Origin: Epiperipatus broadwayi
Taxonomy: Eukaryota; Onychophora; Udeonychophora; Euonychophora; Peripatidae
Direction of reading: 5' to 3'
DNA: 64,000 bases
Assembly: GCA_028023455.1 (NCBI GenBank)
Contig: JAQFVV010000049.1
Coordinates: 4,191,649-4,255,648, forward strand
In this document: positions 25,201-36,179 of the stretch, piece after piece
How the letters are laid out: each line of letters starts with the position of its first letter
Numbering within the stretch: position 1 is the stretch's first letter
Made by a program: the position numbers and the translations under genes
Notes under the pieces: model-generated
The model's input: only the letters and a program-made list of their open reading frames with translations
Database searches by the model: none
What the model was told of the DNA's origin: nothing

Positions 25201-25568
25201 AATAATACAAAGGAAATTTTTGATAGAAGGTCTATTCCTGGTGTAGTATATTTTATCCCTTGTTTTTTGTAAGAAGATGTACATAGGTCAGAGTAGTTTG
25301 AGTTTAAATGAAAGAATAAAGGTTCATAAAGGTAGAGTTAGAAATAGATATCTTAGTTCTGCTTTGTATGTCCATGAAAAAGATACAGGCCATCACTATT
25401 AATTTTGATGGAGCTAAGGTTGTCTTCTTTGAGAGAAATGAAATCAAGAGAAGAATTAAAGAATATTTATTATTGAAAATTTATTATTCTGATGCAATTA
25501 ACTTATTTAAGAGTTCTTTTAATATTAAGGGAGGATGGGAAGTAAATGGATTTGTGGGAAATGTTTAA
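25200..25568 (+). pseudogene. PLE GIY-YIG endonuclease, right-arm copy
   Basis: SIPGVVYFIPCFL (about 25232-25270) is the GIY-like strand. A frameshift follows, then KKMYIGQSSLSLNERIKVHK, HEKDTGH, a second frameshift near 25394 (one extra base relative to the left arm), and then INFDGAKVVFFERNEIKRRI through to FVGNV at 25565. The first frameshift is shared with the left arm and therefore predates the inverted duplication or the insertion; the second is private. Known role in the family: DNA nicking for target-primed reverse transcription. Confidence 0.82.
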
Positions 25569-25599
25569 TATTCTATATATTGTGTAGTTTTTGTAGTTC

Positions 25600-25645
25600 T
25601 TTACACTTGAGAAGTCTGCTTGTAGCAGTGAAACCTTTAGTTGTG
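25600..25645 (+). ncRNA. Degenerate hammerhead-like motif, right PLE arm
   Basis: CTTGAGA (25606-25612) is followed by CTGC, TTGTA, GCAG, then GAAAC (25630-25634), CTTTA and GTT (25640-25642). GAAAC and GTT can form the two-base stem III typical of minimal PLE hammerheads, with cleavage predicted after GTT. The stem II sequence is kept in both arms. The CTTGAGA box deviates from CUGANGA. Confidence 0.42.
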
Positions 25646-25724
25646 TTTTAATATTATTTTTTGCTGGTCTGGTTGAATTTTGGATTTGGGGTAATTTTAA
25701 TTATATATTGACTAGTTTAGCTAT

Positions 25725-27100
25725 ATGCGTGTAATGTTTATGTATATAGATTTCATTGCATGGACTTTACCACATTCATCAGCTATGATAAAAATATAAA
25801 ATTTGAATCATTATAAAACTTCATTTTTTTCCTAGATTCTATATAATCTTAAAAAAAATTTTTCTAGCAAATATCCAATAATCAAATGTCTAATCTTCAA
25901 TTACTGGTCAGAAAAAAAAAATTAATTATTTTTAGCTGGAAAATAAAATATGTAAAAAAAAAAAAAATCCCCATGATACAGCATTAGATAAATACACAAT
26001 AATTTTTGTCTCCTGCTTCAATGATTGCCCGATTTTTGAATTGCTTTTTGATTACAGTAAAGTATTTGTAAACTATTTTAAATCTTACATGTCTATTTGT
26101 ATGTGTGTGTGTATATAAGCTATATATGCATTTTTGTCTTAACTAAAATAAACTATTAGTAGAAGATTTAGTCATTTAATTTCAGATAATGATTAAATTG
26201 TAAATTGGTGAATTTAATATATATAAATCAAATATATCGCTTATTATTAGACTGGCAAATTTATTACAATAGGCAACACTCAACACTCATTTAAACACTT
26301 ATCTGATATTACTTCCATTATTGCCAAAAACAATTATAAATGAACAAAAAAGATATTTTTTATCCTTTATCCATCTAAGATTATAAATAGTATTATTACC
26401 TTGTCATACTAAAAGTGAATATTGAAAAATGAAAAGAATAATACAATAGCAAAGCCGATAAACTCTTTAATTATTCATAACATTAATTACTAATGATTTT
26501 AATAACTATATATAAATTCTCCCAATGCAATACAGATGTCAATTGCTTATTTCTAGTAGGAAAAATATATTTACACTCAACTTGAATTTAAACAATACCT
26601 TCCATATAGAGGACTTTCAAATATACAGAAAAAATATCCATTTTCTATTTAGGTAATTTACATATAAATAGTTTGTAATTACTACACTATAATAATAGGA
26701 ATGATAAGGCAACTGTAAATTTAACTATCTTGTTAATTAAATTGATAGGGTAGCTAATGATTTTCATAATATACAAATATTCACTCTTACTATTTCAGAG
26801 CAATAGTTACCCACCTTTTATAAACTTAATTAAACGAAAAAGAATATTGTTTTTGATTATTGATGATTGCTCTCTATAATAATAAGAATGTGTAAAGTAC
26901 AGCTCAAAAAAAAAATAAAATAGGAAAAAAACAACAACAACAGATAATTAATTTACACAATTTCTTCAAACTCTTACAAAACTTGATTTCTGAATAAACT
27001 TACAAAAATATGCAATTATCTCAACCTCTCAACTATCTAGTTAAAAAAATTCTTGGGGAGAAATCAAGATTTTGTAAAAAAATAATATATATATTATAAA
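25725..27100. other. AT-rich noncoding stretch
   Basis: No recognisable coding region, RNA or element. Contains poly-A runs and a (TG)n tract near 26100. Confidence 0.5.
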
Positions 27101-27102
27101 CA

Positions 27103-27690
<588 letters not shown>

Positions 27691-27816
27691 TATATGCTTA
27701 CAATAGGGAGTTATATTGGAAATAAATTTTTGTATTTGGGTGATAAAAACGGCCATTTCTATAATAATTGATGGATCACTGTAATCCATCAAATAAAGTT
27801 AGATTATTATAATTAG

Positions 27817-27944
27817 TGAAAGGTTTTACTTACCCAACTTCACCACAAAGTGTGTATGATGCATTTACCGATCAATTGCAAGGTTTTCAGGATGCAGCTT
27901 TGGCTAAAGGGCGTAAAAATATAGCAATGTTTCCGAGCAATACT
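27817..27944 (+). CDS. Candidate internal coding exon, host gene unknown
   Basis: This 128-bp block lies between an acceptor-like ttattataattag (AG at 27815-27816) and a donor-like GTTAAGT (GT at 27945-27946). In the frame whose first full codon is at 27819 it reads KGFTYPTSPQSVYDAFTDQL, QGFQDAALAKGRKNIAMFPS and NT, giving 42 codons with no stop. Base composition and residue mix (Gly, Pro, Ala, Asp, Gln, Arg) look like protein rather than background. Entry phase would be after one base of a codon; exit is at phase 0. I do not recognise the protein. The frame runs on past the donor into the microsatellite as poly-Leu, which is why I stop at the splice site. It could instead be an old retroposed fragment. 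Confidence 0.5.
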
Positions 27945-27979
27945 GTTAAGTATTTAGTGCTTGGATGCCATCTTGACTA

Positions 27980-28155
27980 TATACTACTGCTACTACTGCT
28001 GCTGCTACTGATATTACTACTACTATTGCTGCTGCTACTACTGCTACTACTACTACTACTACTACTGCTGCTGCTGCTAATGCTACTACTGCTACTGTGA
28101 CTACTGCTGCTATTGCTGCTGCTGCTGCTACTACTACTACTACCACCACCACCAC
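27980..28155. repeat. Mixed (CTA/CTG)n trinucleotide array
   Basis: About 58 triplets of ctg and cta in irregular order, with occasional att, ending in acc units. Every frame on both strands stays open for long runs (Leu, Ser, Val/Ala), so open frames here are artefacts. Confidence 0.95.
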
Positions 28156-28179
28156 AGTTTTCACTTGCAATCAAAAATA

Positions 28180-31090
28180 AGCAATATTTTATAAAAAAAA
28201 TCCAATGATTTGATTCATCTTAAAACTCCTAGTATCTAAGAGTAATTGTTGCATTGTATTCAGAAGAGATGAACATGTTAGTGCATTCATTTATGTTTAC
28301 ACAATTTGTTAAAACAGTAGAAACTGTCTCCAAACAGTGGTGCTACTCAGTACAATCCATAATAATAAATTCTAGAAGATTTGTGGTTAAATAGGCAATA
28401 GATAAGGATTTGATGCACAAATTTTCTAGCATTCACTGATTACTATGGTTTGTACAGAATGATACTATTCTTTAGAGAGAGAATTGCTACTGTTTAAGTA
28501 TCATTTTTTACATGTTTTGAATTCTTGCTATGATATTAATTTTGTCATAATTAAACCCTGATCTAGATGTGACATTCACTAACAAATCTAATCTGAAATA
28601 ACATTAAAATTCTAAAATTTCTTATTTCATTAAGGAAAGTGATAAAGTGACAAAGTTTTTATTTGTGAGTAAAAATTGCACTATGTCAATCAAAACAGAA
28701 AATATTAAAGTAATTAATCACCATCTCTTTTAACTTAGCCCAATAAATTTTATCTTGGATAAAATAATTAACAATTATATCACATGTAAGACAAGCCACA
28801 GTCTTCTTTTATTACCCACATTCTCTAGTAATAATTACTGAGCCATTCATACTAACTGGCAAGAGAGATCAAATGAAATTTCAGCTTGATAACAGAAATA
28901 TAAAATATTATTATTATGAATACCTACTATTCATAAACTTTTATACTCCAAACAAAATTTTCAAAAGTGATATTTAAATAAATAAATTAGTTATATTTAC
29001 AATCAAAATTAAAAAAAAGAACAACATTCATTAAATACTTTTATGGAGCAGTAATATTTATTCTATTATAGAGCCATCTATTGTAAAGTTGATTGTAGAT
29101 TTGCCTTCATCAGTGAAGATAAGAATTTAAAGATGGAACAAATGTATTTATGCATCTATTAGCCATTTTTACTCCTTTGTACTACTTAAGCACCATACTA
29201 TCTGTTGCACATTGATTATTCAATCTTGCAATAGGTTGGTCTAGCATAGGCAAAGATAGGATGTTCTTGGAAGGATATGAATCATATTGCCACTAAATGC
29301 CTTCAAATTAATAGGGGTAATTATTGTTATCTGCCCATTTTTTCTATCTTAATACATTTTGAGGAGAAATAAAATGCATTCTCAAAACTGAAAAACCTTA
29401 AAAATTTGAAAAAGTCCCATAATCAAAAATGTCAAATCAAATGATATTTTATCTGCAATAATTGCACATACAAATCCAAAAACTGTATATTCATCTTTGA
29501 TCCATGACATTCCCTTTAACCACCCCCTTTCATATATATATATATAATAAATAATAGAATACTTTTTGGAATATTTGTAATTGAAGCTGAGTTAAGTGAT
29601 ATATACAACATTTTAAAAGAGCCTCTCCAGAATCTTAAAAATGAATTTTAATTACACAAAGATTAATTAAATAATAACATTTTTTTACATTTTTTCTCTG
29701 CTTTTAATTAATTAGAATATTTAAGTCACTTAATAATTTTCTACAATAAGTTAAAGAGATTAACAAATCATTTTAAGTCTTTATAATTACTTTATAAAAT
29801 TAAGCAAATAATTTCAAATGTATAGTTATCCATATTCATTATAAGAATTAATAAATGGAACAGAAATATTATCACCGCAATTTTAACCAAAAATTGATCT
29901 GCTAATGAATAGACATCATTTAAGTTCAAAGAAAATTTTAGTAAATGAAGTCTTCATTTAAAGTGAATTAGCACCTGAGTAAGTTCTGCACTCAGTAGAA
30001 ACAATTCTATTGATTATTGATTAAAAGTGGAAACAAACCATTAAAATAGAACAGTTATTTGTCCTGAAGGAATGATAATTTTTTATACTTATTATCACTT
30101 AGAAGTTTTATATATATAAACTAATTTAACCTTGAGCATTATTACACTTATTATTTAAGTAATACATCGGGTGCAATTTGAAAATTATAATTGCAGTTTG
30201 AATATAATAATTGACTATTTTTAGTCTGCATTAAGAACAGATTATATTTATCTGTTTAAGAAGGTTTATTTAAATGTCTTTGAATCGATAATTTCAATCT
30301 CTGTAGTCAAGTTCCATCTTGTTTCTTAAAAGGAGGTTTCCTTGACAACAGATTGAGATTGTTGATTGTTATTGATATTGGGATTGTCTGTTTACCGATT
30401 TTAATGATTATATATATATGATTGTTTACTATATATATATAATTTAAGAAATATCCTCTATGCTTTAATGTATTGGTAGTCTGGCAATTTCTGGAGCTAA
30501 AAATCTATGGATTATAACTTAAGCTTGCATTTATGGTGCTCAAACTTCTAATGAATCCCAAACAAAGACCTTTCAATTGGTTACAACCTTAGTAAATATT
30601 ACTAAATATTATTATTTAAGAAAAAGAAGCACCCAAGAAAGTACATTGTGGTTGTGTTAAAATAAGTGCAACATTTTTATATATAAATATGTATTACTAA
30701 ATTTCCATATGCATGTATGTACCTTTATAGAAAAGTTTTAAGTCAAATTAGAATAGACCAATATTTTTTTCTTAAGTACAGTATTTCATTAGTCTAATTA
30801 AGATTATTTTAAAGCACGTTCATAGAGTGTCCGATTAAATAACCATAAACAATCATTGCTTATCCATAAAAACATTGAAATATATTTAAAAAATATTAAA
30901 AATAATTTTAAAAATGTTGTTCAGGAATTAAAGTGACATTTATCAATGGAAAAGTGACAGTTTAAACTTTAATTCAAGAATCTTTAGTTCTCACACAGAT
31001 CAATCTATCACTAATACAGGGAAAATTTTAATTACTCTTTTCAACATAAAATCAATCCAAGTATACATATTTACTCAGATATCTTATATT
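28180..31090. other. AT-rich noncoding stretch
   Basis: I see no coding block, repeat family member or RNA gene. Small (AT)n tracts occur near 29533 and 30410. Confidence 0.5.
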
Positions 31091-31112
31091 TAAGTATCAT
31101 ATATATATATAT

Positions 31113-31274
31113 AATATTTAAATACAAGTATATTATCTATAGTAAACTTAATATAATTAGAAGGGATTTGAACTCAGATTTTCAAACTAGCTATAGGAAG
31201 ATTGAAAGTCTGAGTTCAAATTTCTTCTAATTACATTAAGTTTAGAATAGACAATAAACTTGTAATTAAATATT
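31113..31274. repeat. Palindromic end of family P (copy B)
   Basis: Arms 31113-31196 and 31197-31274 are inverted complements that include tttgaactcaga against tctgagttcaaa and acttaat against attaagt. This is a longer version of the palindrome at 1005-1097. Confidence 0.85.
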
Positions 31275-31279
31275 ACATA

Positions 31280-31720
31280 TTTAGCCTGTATTATGCCTAT
31301 CTAGCTTCTGTGTATTTAAATGAACATGTTAAGGTCCTATAAGTGATTAGAATGACTTGGAGTCAGCATGGACATGAAAATAATATTGACATCAACAAGG
31401 GATTTGAGTGTTTCATCATCAGATTTTTAATAAAATGAATGGTTGAAGATTTGGGACAATGGAGAAGATTTGAAAAATGGAGAATGAATCCTGTCCATTA
31501 AACTAGGATGATTTGCTGTTTTAATATAAAATGAGCACTGATCATATATATGTGTTGGAGATGATGACCTGGACCAACTGATGAGTGCTGATTCATCATG
31601 AAATATGTATATTGGAGATCATTTATCTTTTTCACATTTATGTGGTCATGTGTATCAGTTGTATTAGATGGAATGAATAGCTGTAGGGAGCTTTAAAGTA
31701 GTTCCAATCCCTTCTAATAT
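31280..31720 (-). repeat. Dispersed repeat family P, copy B
   Basis: An inverted-orientation copy of the sequence at 532-1004 and 44335-44700. Shared words include tgaatggttgaaga, atcctgtccattaaa, gacctggaccaactgatga and catgaaatatgtatattgg. It is attached to the palindrome at 31113-31274, as copy A is to 1005-1097, which defines one end of the family. Confidence 0.8.
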
Positions 31721-31920
31721 ATATAATCAAAATAAACTAGAATACACCCTACAAAATTTAATATTCCTATATAAAACTAATAAGTAAATATTAGCTATGG
31801 CCAGCTTATAGCAGTTTAAGCCATCTTGAATAGCAATAAACATTAATATTTAAATCTCATTAAAATCACACAATGCTACAATATTTTGATTATGTGTTTT
31901 GTATGATTATATATATATTA

Positions 31921-32110
31921 AAATTCAGACTTTCAATGTCCCTACAGTGATTTACTCCATCTTATATAACTGATACACATAATCACATACATGTAAAAAA
32001 ATATACACATATGTGGTCATGTATATTCATTGAATAGAATGAAGTGCTTCACTATAGGGAGCTTGAAAAAATCAGAGTTTAAATCCTTTCTAATTACATA
32101 CAGTATAAAA
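31921..32110. repeat. Family P solo-terminus palindrome
   Basis: tcagactttcaatgtcccta at 31926 and its diverged complement near 32055-32085 enclose outer family P sequence (tccatcttatataactgata, cacataatcacatacatg). Only the terminal part of the family is present, folded on itself. Confidence 0.65.
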
Positions 32111-32139
32111 ATATGCTTGTATTTAAATGCTATGTATAT

Positions 32140-34480
32140 ATTGTATCTACTGAAGTCTAAAATGAGTTTCAGTATGTGATAAAATGTCAGTCATATTTTT
32201 TTTCATTTGATTTTGATGGTGGATATAAAGCATTGAACTATGTTGCTATGACAATGATAATATTGATATAAACTACAAATTGTTTATTATTAATGGTATT
32301 GTAGAAGATTGTGAATTGACTTTATTCATTTTGAAATGGTTACATAAATAATAAAGTATATAGTTTAGACAAAATTATTCTTTTATTATTATATATTTTT
32401 TGTTGCTGCATTCACAATAATAAATTATAAACAATACAACTAGATGACTAATGTCTCAAATATATTTGTAATTTTATTTGTATAATATTATGCTGGAAAG
32501 ATATATGTGAAAATATCTTTTCCAGTGTAATATAGTGAAAATGTATTATAAATAGTTTAGTTTGTGATGGAATAAAAAATGGTAATGTATGAAAAACATA
32601 AATGTTTGCTATAAGCAATAGTTGTGAAATATTTTATTTGTCATTATTATGTGATGAAATTTTGATTTATAGAATGCTGGCTAGAGTTGATTAAATAGTG
32701 AATAAAGGATATTAATATAGTTACTATGATATCAATAAAAAAGTTTATAAATAGAACAAAGCAAATTAAATGCTCTCTTTATTTTGACTTCAAAAGAAAA
32801 AATTCTAAGTTCATTCTTAAGATTTTTTATTTTATGGTGATGAAATGGATAAAATGATGGGGTGAAAAGCTACAATTGTCACCCAGAACTATACAGTGTG
32901 TTGAGAATTTGTGACAAATGACAATTTATTATATAAACAAAAAGGAATCAAAAATTAATTCTTAGTGTTTCAAAACCATCAGAATATTTCTTTGCTTTAA
33001 AAAACAGTTATTACCTGCTTTCCAATGATGAGATCTAAATGTTAACAACAAAAAATGTACACAAAGTTTATATTCACCTATTGACATATTTTTGCAAGCT
33101 TGATGTATTATTTATACATGGGATAAAATTTTGTTTAATTTCCATAGCATCACCATAGATGAAACTAAACTAGAATCTGTTCACTTGTAATGTTTTGTGA
33201 ATTGATTACTTTCTAAATAAAAGGATATCTACATTGCATCATCATGTATATAAATTAGTGTTTTCATAATCCTTATATAGGTCAAACATTTATAGACTAA
33301 AAAGATAATTTGGTTACTTTGAAAATATTAGAATTAACAAAATGTACTATCTTTTTCTGGAATAATAAAACAGCATCAGATCATGGTTTTTAAAAAAACA
33401 TTAGACCTATGGTGTTATTTTAGAAAGGCCATATTTAAAGCCATTTGCTTATATTTATCATTATTATTACTACATTTTTTGCTTCATCTAAATGTATAGT
33501 ATTTGTTGATAGAAATATTAATATTAATTTTAGGTCAAGTACTGATTTATTTAATACCTAAATGTGAGAGGGTTATTTCTTCCTAAGTTTGAATTTATAT
33601 CTTGCAGCATAGTAATTATTAGTTTGATTTAAAATATTCATCTTTTTATTTATTAATTATAAATTAACTTCAGGTATATGACATATTAGTAATTCAAAAA
33701 GATTACATCATAATAAATATTTATTTTACTGTGTTCTTTTAAATTTAGATTAATAAATAAGTAGATTCATATATATATTTTCATATTTCAATTAACTATA
33801 TTTTATATAAATTATAGAAAAAAGATATATCTTGAATTCTGTTATATTTTGGAAAATATAAATAAATGTTCTATCACATTTTTGTTATATAAACATATGT
33901 GTTTATATTTAGTATCCAATAAGTAGAGATTGATGTGCAATCACCTATTTAAATATGAAGTTAATGTCAATTGAAAACCTATTTCTTAAAGCATAATCAG
34001 ATTATATGCCTATATTTTAAATATTTATTTGCCATATATATATAATTTTAATTTATATCAATTTGTTAATAAATTTTGAATTAATTTAAGACAAATAAAC
34101 TTGCCTGGTGGTCATTGAATTTTACAATGGTAATTGTATTTGGATAAGGTGATATTCATTTATTGATTATACCACATAATTCGTTAGAAAGTTATAAAAA
34201 TAATTCGAAAATCAAAACCATAGGATGGGTAAAAAAAAGTGTAATTATATATCATTTTCTTTGATTGAATTTAATGTTTATTATTGGATCAGATATAGAT
34301 TTTATGCAGTAATAAACTAAATTCTTAAGTATTTAATAAATAAATGAAAGCTTGTAATTATTTTGTTAGTAACAGGTAATGTGCTATTAACATTTATGAA
34401 GTTATAACAAAGATTATTATTATTGCTTTATTAACATAAGTGTTAGATTGTTATTAATTGATTGATATTCATTTTAGATT
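32140..34480. other. AT-rich noncoding stretch
   Basis: No gene recognised. The only structured item is a short hairpin at 32481-32534. Confidence 0.5.
32481..32534. other. Short hairpin, about 22-bp stem
   Basis: ctggaaagatat and atatcttttccag pair around a loop of about 8 bases, and pairing extends outward through tataatatta against taatata. The stem length is near the lower limit for a microRNA precursor. There is no expression evidence, and AT-rich DNA forms many such hairpins. Confidence 0.4.
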
Positions 34481-34489
34481 AGTTTATTA

Positions 34490-34665
34490 TTTTCATTCTG
34501 TTACAAATGATGCTAAAATTCATGGGTATGATTAAATTAAGTTTATTCTTCCTTAGTTTATTATTTTTATTCTTTTATAAATGGTGATTAGAAATTAGAC
34601 TATGACTCCGGGTACACCATGGACCATATGTTTATTCTGTTACAAATGGCACCCAAACCAGTGGA
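34490..34665 (+). repeat. Triplicated LTR/primer-site-like remnant
   Basis: Three related segments occur: ctgttacaaatgatgc (near 34498), cttttataaatggtga (near 34573) and ctgttacaaatggcaccc (near 34637). The last reads like the end of an LTR (…tgttaca) followed after two bases by TGGCACCCAAACC at 34647, similar to the tRNA primer-binding site after a 5' LTR. No gag or pol is nearby. Confidence 0.35.
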
Positions 34666-34708
34666 GCTACAACAGAGGTTAGCATACACATGTTTCTTCT
34701 GCCTATAT

Positions 34709-34757
34709 ATATATGTGTGTGTGTGTCTGTGTGCATGCGTGTGTGTGTATGTGTGTA
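34709..34757. repeat. (TG)n microsatellite
   Basis: Imperfect tg repeats interrupted by tctg, catgcg and tatg. Confidence 0.9.
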
Positions 34758-35582
34758 AATAATAGGATTAAGCTAAAGTGCAAAATGCTCTGAGATAAGT
34801 GTAACTAACTGTTGGAAATATATATATAATTGATTATTGCTATACTTTTGTCTAGTCAGTGTAATAATTTTATTCTGAATATCCAATGTTGACATGGGTG
34901 AGCTTATAAATATCAAAAGTTTAGTGGATAGGTGGTCCCATTAAATTCTAACCCTTGCCAAAACTACAATGAGATTTATTTGTTTATAATGTCAAGGAGA
35001 ATGATTTGCTTCTCTTAATTATTTTTTATTCTGATGGATGGTTATGATATAATAGAACTAAGATAAAATATGCTTTGGTAAAAACAAACAAAAAACAACA
35101 ACTATAAATTATATACATGTATATAGTTATATTTTATTACTATTGTATATAATATATAATGCATTAGTAATGCTATACACAAACACAAAAAGTAATTAAT
35201 CCTTATTGTATATGTTTATTATTTCAATTCTTTTAAATCAAATTCAAAGTGGTGCTGCAGAATCATGACTGAATGACATTAGACTTCAAATGACTAAAAT
35301 CATATATATCTATAATAAAGATTAATTATTTTTTGATTGTTAGCACACTATTCATTGCATATATATAAACACTGGAATTAACTTTACAATTTTTGTTATA
35401 CTATTATATAAATCAATAAAAAGCAGCTAAATATCTGTTATTAATTTTTTTAAATATAATGGTATGTTGAAAATTGTATCATTAATTCTAGTGTTTTGCT
35501 TCATTATATTATTGTGACTGTATTTACATATATGAAGTATTTTTTGGGTTAAACCATGTATTATTTTGTTTTACTTCCCAAT

Positions 35583-35615
35583 GTTTCAATGGAATACCAT
35601 TGACCTTTGTCAAGG
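35583..35615 (-). ncRNA. Hammerhead-like motif with intact stem II
   Basis: On the minus strand: TTGACAA (35607-35613), AGGT, a perfect 6-bp stem CAATGG/CCATTG with loop TATT (35587-35602), then GAAAC (35583-35587, sharing its G with the stem edge). This order matches the PLE-associated hammerhead core. The first box is TTGACAA rather than CUGANGA, so catalysis is uncertain. Confidence 0.4.
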
Positions 35616-35790
35616 TTATGTTTTTAAAGCAAATCTGTTAGATTTCAAGTAGTAATGAAATTGAGTGTGAGGTAAAGAATGAGATTATGCATGAAATAAT
35701 TGAATATTCAGCATACATGGATAAACAAAATATTTATTTTCTTCTTCAATTACATCATTAATTGATTTCTAGTTTATATTAAAAGAATAA

Positions 35791-35915
35791 GATAAAATAA
35801 GTGGCCTCCACAAGTTTGTGCTTCATCAACTTTATTTAAACCAATTGGTATATAAAATAAGTGATCTCCATAAGGTTGGAGTATGTTATACTTCATCACC
35901 TTTATTTAAACCAGC
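35791..35915 (+). repeat. Two-copy tandem duplication, about 60-bp unit
   Basis: ataaaataagtg, then cttcatca and ctttatttaaacca recur with the second copy carrying a 14-base insertion. Both copies lie inside the inverted pair at 35537-36175 and may be part of the PLE terminal repeat. Confidence 0.8.
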
Positions 35916-36179
35916 ACAATGTATTCCAGCCTTGTGACAATTATTTGTTTTATCTGCTTTTTATAATATGAACTTAAAATCAATTATTGGTTAAACTAAA
36001 AAAAATAATCATTTTGTTAATCCACATATTCTGAATACTCAACTATTTAATGTTCAGTCTCAATCTTTATCATGTTGTTATGACCCAAGATATAATGATT
36101 TTTCTTTAAAAACATGATCTTGTTCATGGAAAGTAATACAAAATAATACATGGTTTAACTCAAAAAATACCTTGTTTTC

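Larger units (their letters stand above)
23388..25697. mobile_element. Penelope-like element, inverted-repeat arrangement
   Basis: The left part (23388-24272) is an inverted copy of the right part (about 24915-25697), and together they flank a unique centre encoding the start of a reverse transcriptase on the + strand. Both arms encode a GIY-YIG endonuclease and end in the same terminus (ggttgaattttggatttggg on the right; its complement on the left). This is the classical layout of 5'-truncated PLE insertions. The left arm holds an extra segment of about 110 bp (about 23873-23985) that is deleted in the right arm between two aaataataca repeats. attgaYtagtttagct occurs at 23259-23274 and 25707-25722, a possible 16-bp target duplication. 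Confidence 0.88.
35537..36175. repeat. PLE-like terminal repeats in inverted orientation
   Basis: A stretch of about 44 bp at 35537-35580 (gtattttttgggttaaacca onward) is the inverted complement of 36129-36172. The left copy continues inward, on the minus strand, into a hammerhead-like motif of the type found in Penelope-like terminal repeats. The right copy's equivalent region is decayed. I infer a pair of PLE ends; the protein-coding part is not visible between them. Confidence 0.55.

Noticed and set aside
27816-28170. Poly-Leu, poly-Ser and poly-Val/Ala frames
   Set aside because: Produced by the (CTA/CTG)n array; only the unique segment up to 27944 looks coding.
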